A DNA stretch of 64,000 nucleotides from Rhodocytophaga aerolata. Lineage in GTDB: Bacteria; Bacteroidota; Bacteroidia; Cytophagales; 172606-1. Position 1 is the stretch's first letter; each line of letters starts with the position of its first letter. The position numbers and the translations under genes were made by a program. Positions 1 to 8,213 of the stretch are shown here, piece after piece. The stretch covers positions 186,001 through 250,000 of the forward strand of contig NZ_JAUKPO010000008.1 of NCBI RefSeq assembly GCF_030503435.1, given 5' to 3'. The notes below the pieces were generated by a model. It was not told where the DNA came from, made no database searches, and was given only the letters and a program-made list of their open reading frames with translations.

Positions 1-180
1 CGCTGCCTGGCTATTGCACAACGGGAAAAGTACGAGGTAATATGGCTGGGAGTTTGGGAGAACAATACCCGGGCAATTGAATTTTATAAAAAATGGGGGT
101 TTAAAAAATTCAGCTCTCATATTTTCCGTTTGGGTACCGAAGATCAAACAGATTACTTGATGAAGAAAGAGTTATTGTAG
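1..180 (+). CDS. GNAT family N-acetyltransferase, C-terminal fragment
   Basis: The reading frame is open from the first base of the window and ends at TAG 178-180, giving about 59 residues. It carries the C-terminal half of a GNAT fold: a WLGVWENNTRAIEFYKKWGF segment, the usual 'V.E.N.RA..FY.K.GF' motif that closes the acetyl-CoA site. GNAT enzymes move an acetyl group from acetyl-CoA to an amine; the substrate cannot be told from this piece. The start lies outside the window, so length and neighbours upstream are unknown. Confidence 0.85.
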   Translation, partial: RCLAIAQREKYEVIWLGVWENNTRAIEFYKKWGFKKFSSHIFRLGTEDQTDYLMKKELL

Positions 181-249
181 ACAGCCAAAACAAGTAAAAG
201 GCAGACATTGCTGCCTGCTTCTCTGTTTCTTTAACTAGATTATATCAAT

Positions 250-648
250 TTACTCTGCTGCTTCCAGCGTCATTTCTGATCCATCGCCAGCCTTGAGTTT
301 TATCTGATCGTCGGACAGGTTTACTACACTGTGCGATTCTGTTACAGAAGCTCCGGCAAATTGCAACGTAAGCAGCTTCGCCGAAGGGTCGTACTGCCAG
401 TTTCCTTCAGCATTACCCTGCGCAGTGTTGGCGCTAAAGCTACCATCGGAGTTAAAACGGAGTACATCTTGTTTTTCTTCATCTGTAAGTTTTTCTTTTT
501 TGCCTGCTGCGTTTGTTTCTTTGGCTACATGCCAGGTTTTGCTACCAGCTCCATAAAAAGCTTCTCTGTCGTCACCCTTTTTCTGGCAACTGAATGCTAC
601 TACAATTAAGCTCAGCATCCACATAAGTATTAATTTTCTGACTTCCAT
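250..648 (-). CDS. small lipoprotein, lipocalin-like
   Basis: 132 residues. The N-terminus is a lipoprotein signal (MEVRKLILMWMLSLIVVAFSC, split here as a basic start, a hydrophobic run and a lipobox ending at Cys21), so the protein should be anchored to a membrane facing the periplasm. The mature part has alternating short strands such as 'DVLRFNSDGSFSAN', 'GNWQYDPSAKLLTLQF' and 'DQIKLKAGDGSEMTLEA', which match the pattern of Bacteroidota lipocalin-like lipoproteins that measure 'new value minus model' in a small beta barrel. No ligand can be named. It is a single gene between the GNAT fragment and the LysM gene. Family assignment is inference from the strand pattern. Confidence 0.7.
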   Translation of the reverse strand: MEVRKLILMWMLSLIVVAFSCQKKGDDREAFYGAGSKTWHVAKETNAAGKKEKLTDEEKQDVLRFNSDGSFSANTAQGNAEGNWQYDPSAKLLTLQFAGASVTESHSVVNLSDDQIKLKAGDGSEMTLEAAE

Positions 649-860
649 AACGTAGGTAATTTAGGTGGTTATTAGTAAACGATTGTTGGGTATTATCAGT
701 CTTTGCTCTTGTACGGTATCTGGCTACCGGGGTTGCTTATTGGATAGTTCAATAGCCTGTCATTCCTTGATATACTAGCCAATTATTCCGCACAACTATA
801 AGTCATATAATCCCGTTCAATTAAACAAAACACCTATTACTACTATCATTCGTTAAATTT

Positions 861-1214
861 ATGGGACTACTAGATTTTTTAAATAAAGGTCAGGAGAAGC
901 CAGCCCCTGATGCACCTAAGCAGCCAACAAAAAAAGATACAGATTCTGTATTTGACAAACCTGGCGGACAAGTAAAGCCTCCGGTTACCGAACAGCCGAT
1001 TGCCAATGCCGACAAGGCAACTCCATCGAGTATACAAACGGAACCTGTACAAACGCTAACCTATACGGTAAAAAGCGGCGATTCACTCTCTAAGATTGCT
1101 CAGCAGCAATATGGAGATGGCACGCAGTGGAGAAGAATTTTTGAAGCCAATAAAGATATAATCAAAGACCCGAATCTGATTCATCCGGGACAAACAATAA
1201 AAATACCCAAATAA
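861..1214 (+). CDS. LysM domain protein (Kbp/YgaU-like, no BON domain)
   Basis: 117 residues. A short amphipathic start (MGLLDFLNKGQEKP) is followed by a proline/lysine-rich linker to about residue 65 and a single LysM domain at about 68-116: 'YTVKSGDSLSKIAQQQYGD' then 'IFEANKDIIKDPNLIHPGQTIKIPK'. LysM binds N-acetylglucosamine in peptidoglycan or chitin. The arrangement resembles the YgaU/Kbp family, in which an N-terminal BON domain precedes LysM; here BON is missing and replaced by a low-complexity linker. No signal peptide is seen, so the site of action is unclear. It is monocistronic and ends at a strong terminator. Confidence 0.85.
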   Translation: MGLLDFLNKGQEKPAPDAPKQPTKKDTDSVFDKPGGQVKPPVTEQPIANADKATPSSIQTEPVQTLTYTVKSGDSLSKIAQQQYGDGTQWRRIFEANKDIIKDPNLIHPGQTIKIPK

Positions 1215-1235
1215 ATTTCAAACATGTATTGCAAA

Positions 1236-1285
1236 AAATTGCCGGAGCATTGATTAAATAAAAAATCCTTGCTCCGGCAATTTTA
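1236..1285. terminator. bidirectional intrinsic terminator
   Basis: A perfect 14-bp inverted repeat (AAATTGCCGGAGCA at 1236-1249 with its complement at 1270-1283) lies between the convergent LysM and bestrophin genes. A runs on the left and T runs on the right allow it to work in both directions. Confidence 0.85.
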
Positions 1286-1296
1286 TAGCATAGGAC

Positions 1297-2223
1297 TTAT
1301 GCTTGTGCTACCTGATGCGGACTACCGGGCTTGGCATGCACTAAGATGTCTCTCTTTAGTAAAATTTCCCGTACGTTGTGCTTAATACGCAAAGACATCT
1401 CTTCCATAGGTAAATCATTAGAATCCATACCAAAAGGATCTTCTATTTCTTCAGCAATCAGTTCTATACTTACCAAAATATAAAATACCAGCATAACAAT
1501 CGGAATCGTCCAATAAGCAAAGGTGGTAATAAATCCAAGAGGCATAGTCATGGTATAAATGAAAATAAACTTCTTCATGAACATGCTGTACGAATAAGGA
1601 ATAGGTGTATTTTTAATCCGTTCGCAAGCCCCTACAATATCCGTAAACGACTTAATTTCTTTATCCAGAATAATTAACTGCTCACCCGAAATAAACTTCT
1701 GCCGGTACAAATGAATAATTTGCCCATATATAGAATTGGCAATCATATTAGGCACATGCTTTGCCTGCCCTAACTCTTCCAGCGTAAGACTTTCTGTATC
1801 TTCAAGTTCCGATAAATTTACTTTATTGCGCAGATGCCCCTTCAGCGCATATACATAATTGGCTATACTTTTGGCAAAAAATATTCGCGGCTTGGTTTCT
1901 GTATCAGGCAGAAAAGAATTTATTTTGATAGCAATGGACCGGGATTCATTTACCAAAGCTCCCCATAATTTTCTTCCTTCCCACCATCTCTCATACGCCG
2001 AATTAGACCGGAACACCAGCACCAGACCTAGTACAGTACCCAAAAGGGCATGCACAGCGGTGGTACTTACCGCTTTTAAATCTAATGCATTCAAAGCAAT
2101 GTAGGTAACTATAGCTGTGTATATGCCTATCACAATCATACTGGGAAACAGAATCCGCAGGGTATCACTTTTATGAAACTGGACAATAGGCAAAAACCAT
2201 TTCTTGGGATTATATTTAATCAT
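1297..2223 (-). CDS. bestrophin-family anion channel (YneE/UPF0187)
   Basis: About 308 residues from ATG 2223; a TTG at 2250 would add nine residues, but MIKYNPKKWFLPIVQFH is the usual family start. Bacterial bestrophins are pentameric inner-membrane channels. Visible signs are the first membrane helices ('RILFPSMIVIGIYTAIVTYIAL'-type stretch), the conserved 'LGLVLVFRSNSAYERWWEGRKLWG' region (residues about 60-85, with R-N-AYERWWE), two more helices near 'MPLGFITTFAYWTIPIVMLV', and the C-terminal acidic 'EEIEDPFGMDSNDLPM' motif that in eukaryotic relatives forms the calcium clasp. Ion selectivity cannot be predicted; bacterial members can be cation-selective. It is divergent from the GT39-like gene with about 75 bp between starts. 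Confidence 0.9.
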   Translation of the reverse strand: MIKYNPKKWFLPIVQFHKSDTLRILFPSMIVIGIYTAIVTYIALNALDLKAVSTTAVHALLGTVLGLVLVFRSNSAYERWWEGRKLWGALVNESRSIAIKINSFLPDTETKPRIFFAKSIANYVYALKGHLRNKVNLSELEDTESLTLEELGQAKHVPNMIANSIYGQIIHLYRQKFISGEQLIILDKEIKSFTDIVGACERIKNTPIPYSYSMFMKKFIFIYTMTMPLGFITTFAYWTIPIVMLVFYILVSIELIAEEIEDPFGMDSNDLPMEEMSLRIKHNVREILLKRDILVHAKPGSPHQVAQA

Positions 2224-2297
2224 ATTTTCGGGATGCCAATGAGCCTTCAAATATAGCCATTTTGCATATTAAAACAGCTAATGGCCGCCTACAAACC

Positions 2298-3521
2298 ATG
2301 ATCAACAAAATATCTTTTCATACAGTAATTACGATTATAAGCTGTTTCATTATTGCTGCGCTTGTGTATTATGCAGGAAGCAAATACGGCCCAGGTATTA
2401 CCTTTGATTCTATTAATTATGTGTATGCCGGGCACAGTCTGGCGGAAAAAGGAGAATTGTTACGGCCTTTTCAAACGCCATTTATCGAATGGCCTCCTTT
2501 GTATCCGCTACTAATTGCTATGGTGAGTTATGTGCCAGGCTCTATACTTACCAACCTGTTTTACTTTCAAATTCTGATTGCCGCCCTTACCGTAGCACTG
2601 TCATGCAGCCTGGCCCGGAAAATGATCCGAAACAACATTCTGTTTGTAATAGCTTGCCTGAGCCTGGCATTCTCTACGCCACTCATACTGGTTAACCATT
2701 TCATATGGTCTGAATCCTTTTTTTCAATTCTGGTGGTGCTGCAACTCCAACTCTTTATCTGCTATCTGCAAAAACCCAGCTGGCAACTGTATATGTTGCT
2801 GGTGATAAGTGGCCTGCTGTTATGCGTACAAAGACAAGTAGGCGCCTTTTTTGTAGCCGGGGGCGCCTGTATTTTATGTATATATCCATCTTCTATTCCC
2901 TTTTCTAAAAAATTAATCATTAGCTTATGTTATGCATTGCTGGCGGCCGTACTGCCTTTACTTTTGTGGTGGATAAGGAATTACCAGCTCAGAGGCCTCC
3001 TCATGAACGATTACCGGGATACCCTATTTCTCACTTCGTTCTTCTCACACCTAGGCATATACCACGATATAGTTACTTCCTGGCTTTTGCCCGATGAGTT
3101 ACCTATTTGGCTACGGGTACTGCTTTTGTACGGACTACTATTTTTTCTAGCGTTTATCTATGTTTACTATAGAAAATCCATTACACATCAGCCGGTAGTA
3201 GCTGTACTTAGTATACTCTTTTGGAGCTATTTTGTATTGCTTTTCCTTATCAGCTTTATTGTAACCGAGCAAATAGACGACCGGAAACTAGCTCCTATCT
3301 ATGTTCCAGGTATGTTGCTCCTGTTTAGTTTGGTAGATGTGTATAGTAGAAATAAGCAACCTGGCAGAACCCACTGGGTTATATATATCTGCCTCTTATG
3401 GACAATTTATCCGGTAACCAGAGCCCTATATAATGTACATGCCTGGCATCAAACAGCTATGCCAGCTGAGCTGCCACAGCCGGTAGAAGAGTCATTCAAA
3501 GATAATCTGCGCTTTTACTAA
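2298..3521 (+). CDS. polytopic membrane glycosyltransferase, GT39/ArnT-like
   Basis: About 407 residues from ATG 2298; an in-frame ATG at 2262 lies only 39 bp from the divergent bestrophin start and would prefix a non-hydrophobic 12 residues, so I prefer the later one. The first membrane helix is followed by a periplasmic loop with 'TFDSINYVYAGHSLAEKGELL' features: an Asp in the DSxxY context and 'WPPLYPLLIA', both typical of GT-C glycosyltransferases (DUF2029/PMT/ArnT group) that use polyprenyl-phosphate sugars. I count about ten hydrophobic helices. Acceptor and donor are unknown. No partner genes are linked, so it may glycosylate lipids or proteins; function is inferred from the fold only. 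Confidence 0.7.
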   Translation: MINKISFHTVITIISCFIIAALVYYAGSKYGPGITFDSINYVYAGHSLAEKGELLRPFQTPFIEWPPLYPLLIAMVSYVPGSILTNLFYFQILIAALTVALSCSLARKMIRNNILFVIACLSLAFSTPLILVNHFIWSESFFSILVVLQLQLFICYLQKPSWQLYMLLVISGLLLCVQRQVGAFFVAGGACILCIYPSSIPFSKKLIISLCYALLAAVLPLLLWWIRNYQLRGLLMNDYRDTLFLTSFFSHLGIYHDIVTSWLLPDELPIWLRVLLLYGLLFFLAFIYVYYRKSITHQPVVAVLSILFWSYFVLLFLISFIVTEQIDDRKLAPIYVPGMLLLFSLVDVYSRNKQPGRTHWVIYICLLWTIYPVTRALYNVHAWHQTAMPAELPQPVEESFKDNLRFY

Positions 3522-3640
3522 CAATTCGTATAACTCTATTAAAATTGCTCCAAAATGAAGGACGGATTTTTTTCAGGATGTATAACAACTTATACCAAAA
3601 TTTGTAATTTTGATAAGAAACAAATGCCTTATTATTCCCA

Positions 3641-6394
3641 TTGAAAAAGTACACCTACCACATTTTATTTGTTTCACTCCTGCTGCTCATTTGGGGTATA
3701 TTCGGCTACCGGTATTGGAAGAAAAACTATGCGGCTAACAGCTGGGAACTTGTACCGGCTAGTGCTGTGCTGGTATTGGAAAGTACCAACCCTCTAACAC
3801 TTTGGAAAGAATGGCAGAAAACAACGCAGTCCGGCATCCATACTTTGCCCGATATACATACCCTGCTTACCAACGTTTACTCGCTGGCAGAATATGACGG
3901 CGACATACAAGAGTTTTTTTCAGACAAACAGATCCTGACTTCCCTGCATGTAACTACCCGAAATAACTTTGACTATGTATTTTATTTGCCAATAAAATCC
4001 GACAAAGAGCAGCAGACAATAACTGAGCTTATTGAAGAATATAGAAACAGCCCTAGATCTAAAATACGTACGCGTACTTTTCAGGAGCATCAGATAACAG
4101 AAGTAAGCCTCCCTTCGGCCAGGCTTACTTTCTCGTTTTTCTTTCATCACAATCACCTGATTGGCAGTTATACCCCTTTCTTAATAGAAGATGTAATCCG
4201 GAATATTGATCAATCGGTGGCATTGCAAAAAAATACGTGGTCGAAAATCAAGGAGAGTTACCCGGCTCCTACTGGCAGCCTTCAGGTATATGTACAGGCC
4301 AGTGCACTACCCAGATTGTTTCATGTATTCACAGACGAGCCTTTTAACCCTTCGTTATCGCTTTTACAAGAATATGCACAATCATCCAGCCTGGTATACA
4401 AAGCCAACGACCAGGAAATCAGACTAGATGGCCTTAGCATGCTTAGTCAGAAAGAAAAGGCCCTTCATTTTTTAAGTGTATTTAAAAATCAACAGCCGCA
4501 ACCCCTCTCCTGCCTGAACCTCATTCCCAATCATACGGCGGCATTGCTACACTGGGGATTTCATGATCCAAAGAAGCTGGCTTTTTCGTTACAAAATTAT
4601 TGGGCAGCCAACGATGCCCAGACGGTGAAGGCACAGGAGAAATTACGTACCCATTACCACATTAGCCCAAGTGCTTTTACGCAATGGATGGGTAATGAAA
4701 TTGCCCTGGCTTTTCTGGAAAATACCCACTATACGCCTGAGAAATTGCTTTTTATTCAGGCACAAGATATAGCCCTGGCCCAGCAGTCAGTCGGCAAAAT
4801 TACCAGTACGATTAACGCTGCGGATGAAACAACCCCTTACGCTGAAAGCTTTGCAGGCATTCCTATCCGTGAAATAGCCTTGCCCGATTTTCCGGCTGCA
4901 ATGCTGGGTCCGTCTTTCAGCGGATTTTCCCAATGTTTTTATGCGCCTGTTGAGAACTATATAGTTTTTGCTGAAAGCGTACAATCCTTGAAAAAGCTGC
5001 TGCATGAAATAGAATCCGATAATGTATGGGCTACTTCTGCTAAAAAGAAGAACTTATTAAAAAAAGCCGCTGCCAACGATAATGTAGGCATTTTTATGGC
5101 CAGTGCCAGAATATGGCCTTTGTTGCATAGCTATGCTACACCTGCCTGGAAAAAATCTATGCAAACCTATGCCAGCGGATTAAAAAACATAGCCTATGTA
5201 AGCTTACAGATGCGTTATGAGGAAGAAGAAGCATTCCAGACAAATATACTTCTACAGCTGGAAGAGAAACTTCCGGCAGGCCAGGAGCAAAATAAGTTTT
5301 TAGTAAATGCTACCTCTACGATAGACCATTCCCTGCAAACTCCCCCGTACATTGTCAGGAATCATGCAGACAAAAGCAGGGAAATTTTGGCTCAAGACAT
5401 AAATAATCAGTTATATTTAATTGATAAATCCGGAAAAAAGCTCTGGAAAAAACCATTGCCAGCTACCATAGTAAGTGATATCCGGCAAATTGATTATTTC
5501 GCAAATAATAAGCTACAATATCTTTTCGCTACACCCTCTGCCATATATGCCATTGACAGAAAAGGAAATATGGTGAGTGGGTTTCCAGTACGCCTGCCTG
5601 ACACTGTACGCATTCATACCCTGGCTACACTCGATTATGACAACAGCCATGACTACCGTTTTCTGGCTTCCGACCGTAAAGGCGACTTATATTTATATAG
5701 TAAAGAGGGTAAATTACTGGATGGCTGGAATCCTCTCAGGCTCCCTTATGGCTACGGATTAAGCAGTGCTGCCAGCCACATCCGTATTCAAGGGAAAGAT
5801 TATATACTTGTACCGCAGGCAAATGGTATTATCCATGTGCTTAACCGCAAAGGAAAATCCTATGAAGGTTTTCCCTTTTTAATCAACGATCGCATACATA
5901 ATCCTGTTTTTATAGAAGCTGGTGTTAATACACAAAAAACGTCCATTTCGGTATTGACAGATAACGGAGAGATCACAACATTTAATCTGATGGGCGAAAT
6001 TCTTAGCCAGCGCCAGCTATATCGCCCAGATAAGTCTACCGTATTTAAAGCCATTATAGAAACTAGCGGAAAAGACTGGCTGGTAGCCAGGCAAGACAAT
6101 GAAAAGCTAAGTATACTAGATAAAGAAGGCAAAACGCTGTTTGAGAAAGAATATAGTTCTCCCCGACATACCTTTGTACAGCTATATGATTTTGGAGCCG
6201 GTTTGCGGATTATAGCTATTACTGACCTGGCCCAAAAACAGACTTTCTTATATGATTATAATGGCCGGCTGTTAACAGACCAGGCCATTAAAAATAGCCA
6301 GCTAATCTCTATTCTTTACCAGGAAAACCAAGACCGATTAGTGATATACCGCTCGGATGGCCATGAACTGGGTACTGTTACCATCCGGCTATAA
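3641..6394 (+). CDS. membrane-anchored DUF3352-like protein with C-terminal beta-propeller
   Basis: 917 residues starting at TTG 3641 (codons TTG AAA AAG). One N-terminal membrane helix (about 8-24) anchors a large extracytoplasmic part. Residues about 35-560 look like the DUF3352 family of Bacteroidota: 'VPASAVLVLESTNPLTLWKEW', repeated alpha/beta units and long helices. From about 575 on the sequence changes to repeated strands of the form 'YLIDKSGKKLWKKPL', 'YAIDRKGNMVSGFPVRLP', 'YLYSKEGKLLDGW', 'HVLNRKGKSYEGFPF', which are PQQ/WD-like propeller blades. A rho-independent terminator follows at once. No enzyme function is recognised; the shape suggests a scaffold or binding protein at the envelope. 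Confidence 0.75.
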   Translation: MKKYTYHILFVSLLLLIWGIFGYRYWKKNYAANSWELVPASAVLVLESTNPLTLWKEWQKTTQSGIHTLPDIHTLLTNVYSLAEYDGDIQEFFSDKQILTSLHVTTRNNFDYVFYLPIKSDKEQQTITELIEEYRNSPRSKIRTRTFQEHQITEVSLPSARLTFSFFFHHNHLIGSYTPFLIEDVIRNIDQSVALQKNTWSKIKESYPAPTGSLQVYVQASALPRLFHVFTDEPFNPSLSLLQEYAQSSSLVYKANDQEIRLDGLSMLSQKEKALHFLSVFKNQQPQPLSCLNLIPNHTAALLHWGFHDPKKLAFSLQNYWAANDAQTVKAQEKLRTHYHISPSAFTQWMGNEIALAFLENTHYTPEKLLFIQAQDIALAQQSVGKITSTINAADETTPYAESFAGIPIREIALPDFPAAMLGPSFSGFSQCFYAPVENYIVFAESVQSLKKLLHEIESDNVWATSAKKKNLLKKAAANDNVGIFMASARIWPLLHSYATPAWKKSMQTYASGLKNIAYVSLQMRYEEEEAFQTNILLQLEEKLPAGQEQNKFLVNATSTIDHSLQTPPYIVRNHADKSREILAQDINNQLYLIDKSGKKLWKKPLPATIVSDIRQIDYFANNKLQYLFATPSAIYAIDRKGNMVSGFPVRLPDTVRIHTLATLDYDNSHDYRFLASDRKGDLYLYSKEGKLLDGWNPLRLPYGYGLSSAASHIRIQGKDYILVPQANGIIHVLNRKGKSYEGFPFLINDRIHNPVFIEAGVNTQKTSISVLTDNGEITTFNLMGEILSQRQLYRPDKSTVFKAIIETSGKDWLVARQDNEKLSILDKEGKTLFEKEYSSPRHTFVQLYDFGAGLRIIAITDLAQKQTFLYDYNGRLLTDQAIKNSQLISILYQENQDRLVIYRSDGHELGTVTIRL

Positions 6395-6410
6395 AATAAT
6401 CGTTAATAAA

Positions 6411-6433
6411 AAAGGCGCATATTCTGCGCCTTT
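6411..6433. terminator. bidirectional intrinsic terminator
   Basis: Stem AAAGGCGCA (6411-6419) pairs with TGCGCCTTT (6425-6433) around a 5-nt loop. Six A residues precede it, giving a U-run for the minus-strand transcript of L25; it also lies 17 bp after the DUF3352-like gene on the plus strand. Confidence 0.85.
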
Positions 6434-6458
6434 CCGTTTTCCATCATTTAATAATAAC

Positions 6459-7034
6459 TTATTTTCCGCCTTCTTCTCCTTTACCTCTCAGGGCTCTTGG
6501 TATTTCAACGGTAGCAATCGGAGTGTTCGGATTGCTCAGAACGGTATAGTTTTCAGGCTTTATTTCGCCTGTTTTAATAGATTTACCCAGATCCAGGTTA
6601 GAGATATCTACGGTGATATAATCTGGAATATCGTTTGGCAAAGCTTTAATAGCTAACTTTCTTAATTTAGAGACAAGCTTACCCCCTTTTTGCACACCGG
6701 GAGCAACTCCTGTAAACTGTATCGGCACTTCCATCTTTACAGGCTTATCATCCTGCAACTCCAAAAAGTCTACATGCAGAATTACTTCATTTACCGGATG
6801 AAACTGCGCATCTTGTAATACAGCCTTATATTGTTCCCCTTCAATATTCAGTGCTACCTGGTAAACATTGGGTGTATATAGTAATTCTTTAAAAAGAATC
6901 ATGGGAGTATAGAAGTGAACCTGATCTTTACCTCCGTACAACACACATGGAGCATAACCATCCAGACGTAAATCATTGGAGGCTTTTTTTCCGAGATTTG
7001 CTCTTTTATACCCTATAATCTCTAACGTTTTCAT
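6459..7034 (-). CDS. rplY: 50S ribosomal protein L25/general stress protein Ctc
   Basis: 191 residues. The N-terminal L25 domain (1-90) begins 'MKTLEIIGYKRANLGKKASNDLR', split by the family pattern 'R...GK...LR..G..P.V.YG', and binds 5S rRNA. The C-terminal TL5/CTC domain (about 95-180) contains 'MEVPIQFTGVAPGVQKGG' and 'LPNDIPDYITVDISNLDLGKSI', so this is the long, two-domain form. A glycine/glutamate-rich tail (GKGEEGGK) ends the protein. It lies 35 bp downstream of prs, a gene pair kept in most Bacteroidota, and the pair ends at a strong terminator. Confidence 0.95.
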   Translation of the reverse strand: MKTLEIIGYKRANLGKKASNDLRLDGYAPCVLYGGKDQVHFYTPMILFKELLYTPNVYQVALNIEGEQYKAVLQDAQFHPVNEVILHVDFLELQDDKPVKMEVPIQFTGVAPGVQKGGKLVSKLRKLAIKALPNDIPDYITVDISNLDLGKSIKTGEIKPENYTVLSNPNTPIATVEIPRALRGKGEEGGK

Positions 7035-7069
7035 AATTGTTTGATTGAATTAATAAATGAATAAATAAA

Positions 7070-8011
7070 CTAGATTTTTATAAATAATGAACTGATGGAT
7101 TCATGATCGTGTACATTCCGGATGGCTTTCGAAAACAGTTCAGCGACTGTTAGTACTTTTATTTTGGGGCTTTCCTGGGCTAGCGGAATAGTATCTGAAA
7201 CGGCTATTTCTGTTAATACAGAACTATTAATTTTTTCATACGCATTGCCAGACATAATAGGATGCGTACAAATAGCCCGAACAGATTTTGCGCCTTTCTC
7301 CATAATTATTTCGGCAGCTTTGCAAATAGTGCCTCCGGTATCTATCAAGTCATCCACCAAGACCACGTTTGCGCCTTCCACGTCACCAATTACCTGCATC
7401 GAAGCAATTTCATTGGCTCTTTTGCGGTGCTTATCACATACAACAATGTCGGCCTGGAAAAACTTGGCAAAACTTCTGGCACGGGCCACCCCTCCTACGT
7501 CTGGGGAAGCAAACAACAGATTGTCTAATTTCAGGCTTCTCAGGTAAGGAACAAATATAGCTGAACCATCCAGGTGATCTACCGGAAAATCAAAAAAGCC
7601 CTGGATCTGGCCGGCGTGCAAATCGCAGGTCATGAGGCGGTCGGCACCGGCAGCCATAAACAAGTTAGCCACCAGTTTAGCAGCAATAGCTACCCGTGGC
7701 TTATCTTTTCTATCTTGCCGGGCATATCCGAAATAGGGCACCACTAAGGTAACATACTTTGCAGAAGCTCTGCGGGCAGCATCTACCATTAGCAGCAGTT
7801 CCAGTAAATTATCGGCCGGCGGAAAAGTAGATTGGATAAGAAACACATCGCAGCCCCGCACAGATTCATTGAAACTTGGAGATAGTTCTCCATCACTGAA
7901 TTTCTGTAAGGATACCGATCCTAATGATTTGCCATAATAATAGGAAATCTTTTCGGCTAGGTACTGCGACTGGCTACCAGAAAATAGTTTTACGGAATAT
8001 GGCGTAGGCAT
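7070..8011 (-). CDS. prs: ribose-phosphate pyrophosphokinase (PRPP synthase)
   Basis: About 313 residues from ATG 8011 (MPTPYSVKLFSGSQ); an upstream ATG at 8080 would add 23 residues not found in the family, and 313 is the normal length. The enzyme transfers pyrophosphate from ATP to ribose 5-phosphate, giving PRPP for purine, pyrimidine, His and Trp synthesis. Signs are 'RGCDVFLIQST', the ATP-binding 'RQDRKDKPR' loop, the metal-site 'CDLHAGQIQGFF' and the PRPP-binding loop 'VVLVDDLIDTGGT'. A Bacteroidota-type promoter can be proposed 58-88 bp upstream. It is co-transcribed with rplY. Confidence 0.95.
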   Translation of the reverse strand: MPTPYSVKLFSGSQSQYLAEKISYYYGKSLGSVSLQKFSDGELSPSFNESVRGCDVFLIQSTFPPADNLLELLLMVDAARRASAKYVTLVVPYFGYARQDRKDKPRVAIAAKLVANLFMAAGADRLMTCDLHAGQIQGFFDFPVDHLDGSAIFVPYLRSLKLDNLLFASPDVGGVARARSFAKFFQADIVVCDKHRKRANEIASMQVIGDVEGANVVLVDDLIDTGGTICKAAEIIMEKGAKSVRAICTHPIMSGNAYEKINSSVLTEIAVSDTIPLAQESPKIKVLTVAELFSKAIRNVHDHESISSLFIKI

Positions 8012-8068
8012 ATGGCTTATAAGTATGCGGAGATGCTGTATTACAGACCTGTGTGCAGCAAACTTCTG

Positions 8069-8099
8069 CAAAACTAACAATTAATCCCAAATACACCAA
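8069..8099 (-). promoter_or_regulatory. candidate promoter of prs-rplY
   Basis: On the minus strand TTG (8099-8097) is followed after 20 bases by TAGTTTTG (8076-8069), matching the Bacteroidota form TTG-N17-23-TAnnTTTG. The predicted transcript would start about 50 bases before the prs ATG. Confidence 0.4.
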
Positions 8100-8121
8100 T
8101 AGCCATTCTAAATAAGCCTGG

Positions 8122-8165
8122 TTCGATGATAGAAATTAATGTAACAGCTAATTTCTATCATCGAA
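8122..8165. repeat. 17-bp perfect inverted repeat without U-tract
   Basis: Arms TTCGATGATAGAAATTA (8122-8138) and its exact complement (8149-8165) flank a 10-nt loop. It lies 49 bp after the yihY stop and upstream of the likely prs promoter. Neither side has a T run, so it is not a standard intrinsic terminator. It could be a 3'-end structure of the yihY mRNA or a protein-binding palindrome. Confidence 0.8.
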
Positions 8166-8213
8166 GTACCTGTGTGCAAAAAATGAAAATCAAGTAACTT
8201 TTGTAAAAAACAG

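Noticed and set aside
2248-2255. TATATTTG on the minus strand as -7 box of the bestrophin gene
   Set aside because: No matching -33 element; kept only as a weak possibility.
3605-3612. TAATTTTG as -7 box of the DUF3352-like gene
   Set aside because: No TTG 17-23 bases upstream; the spacing rule fails.
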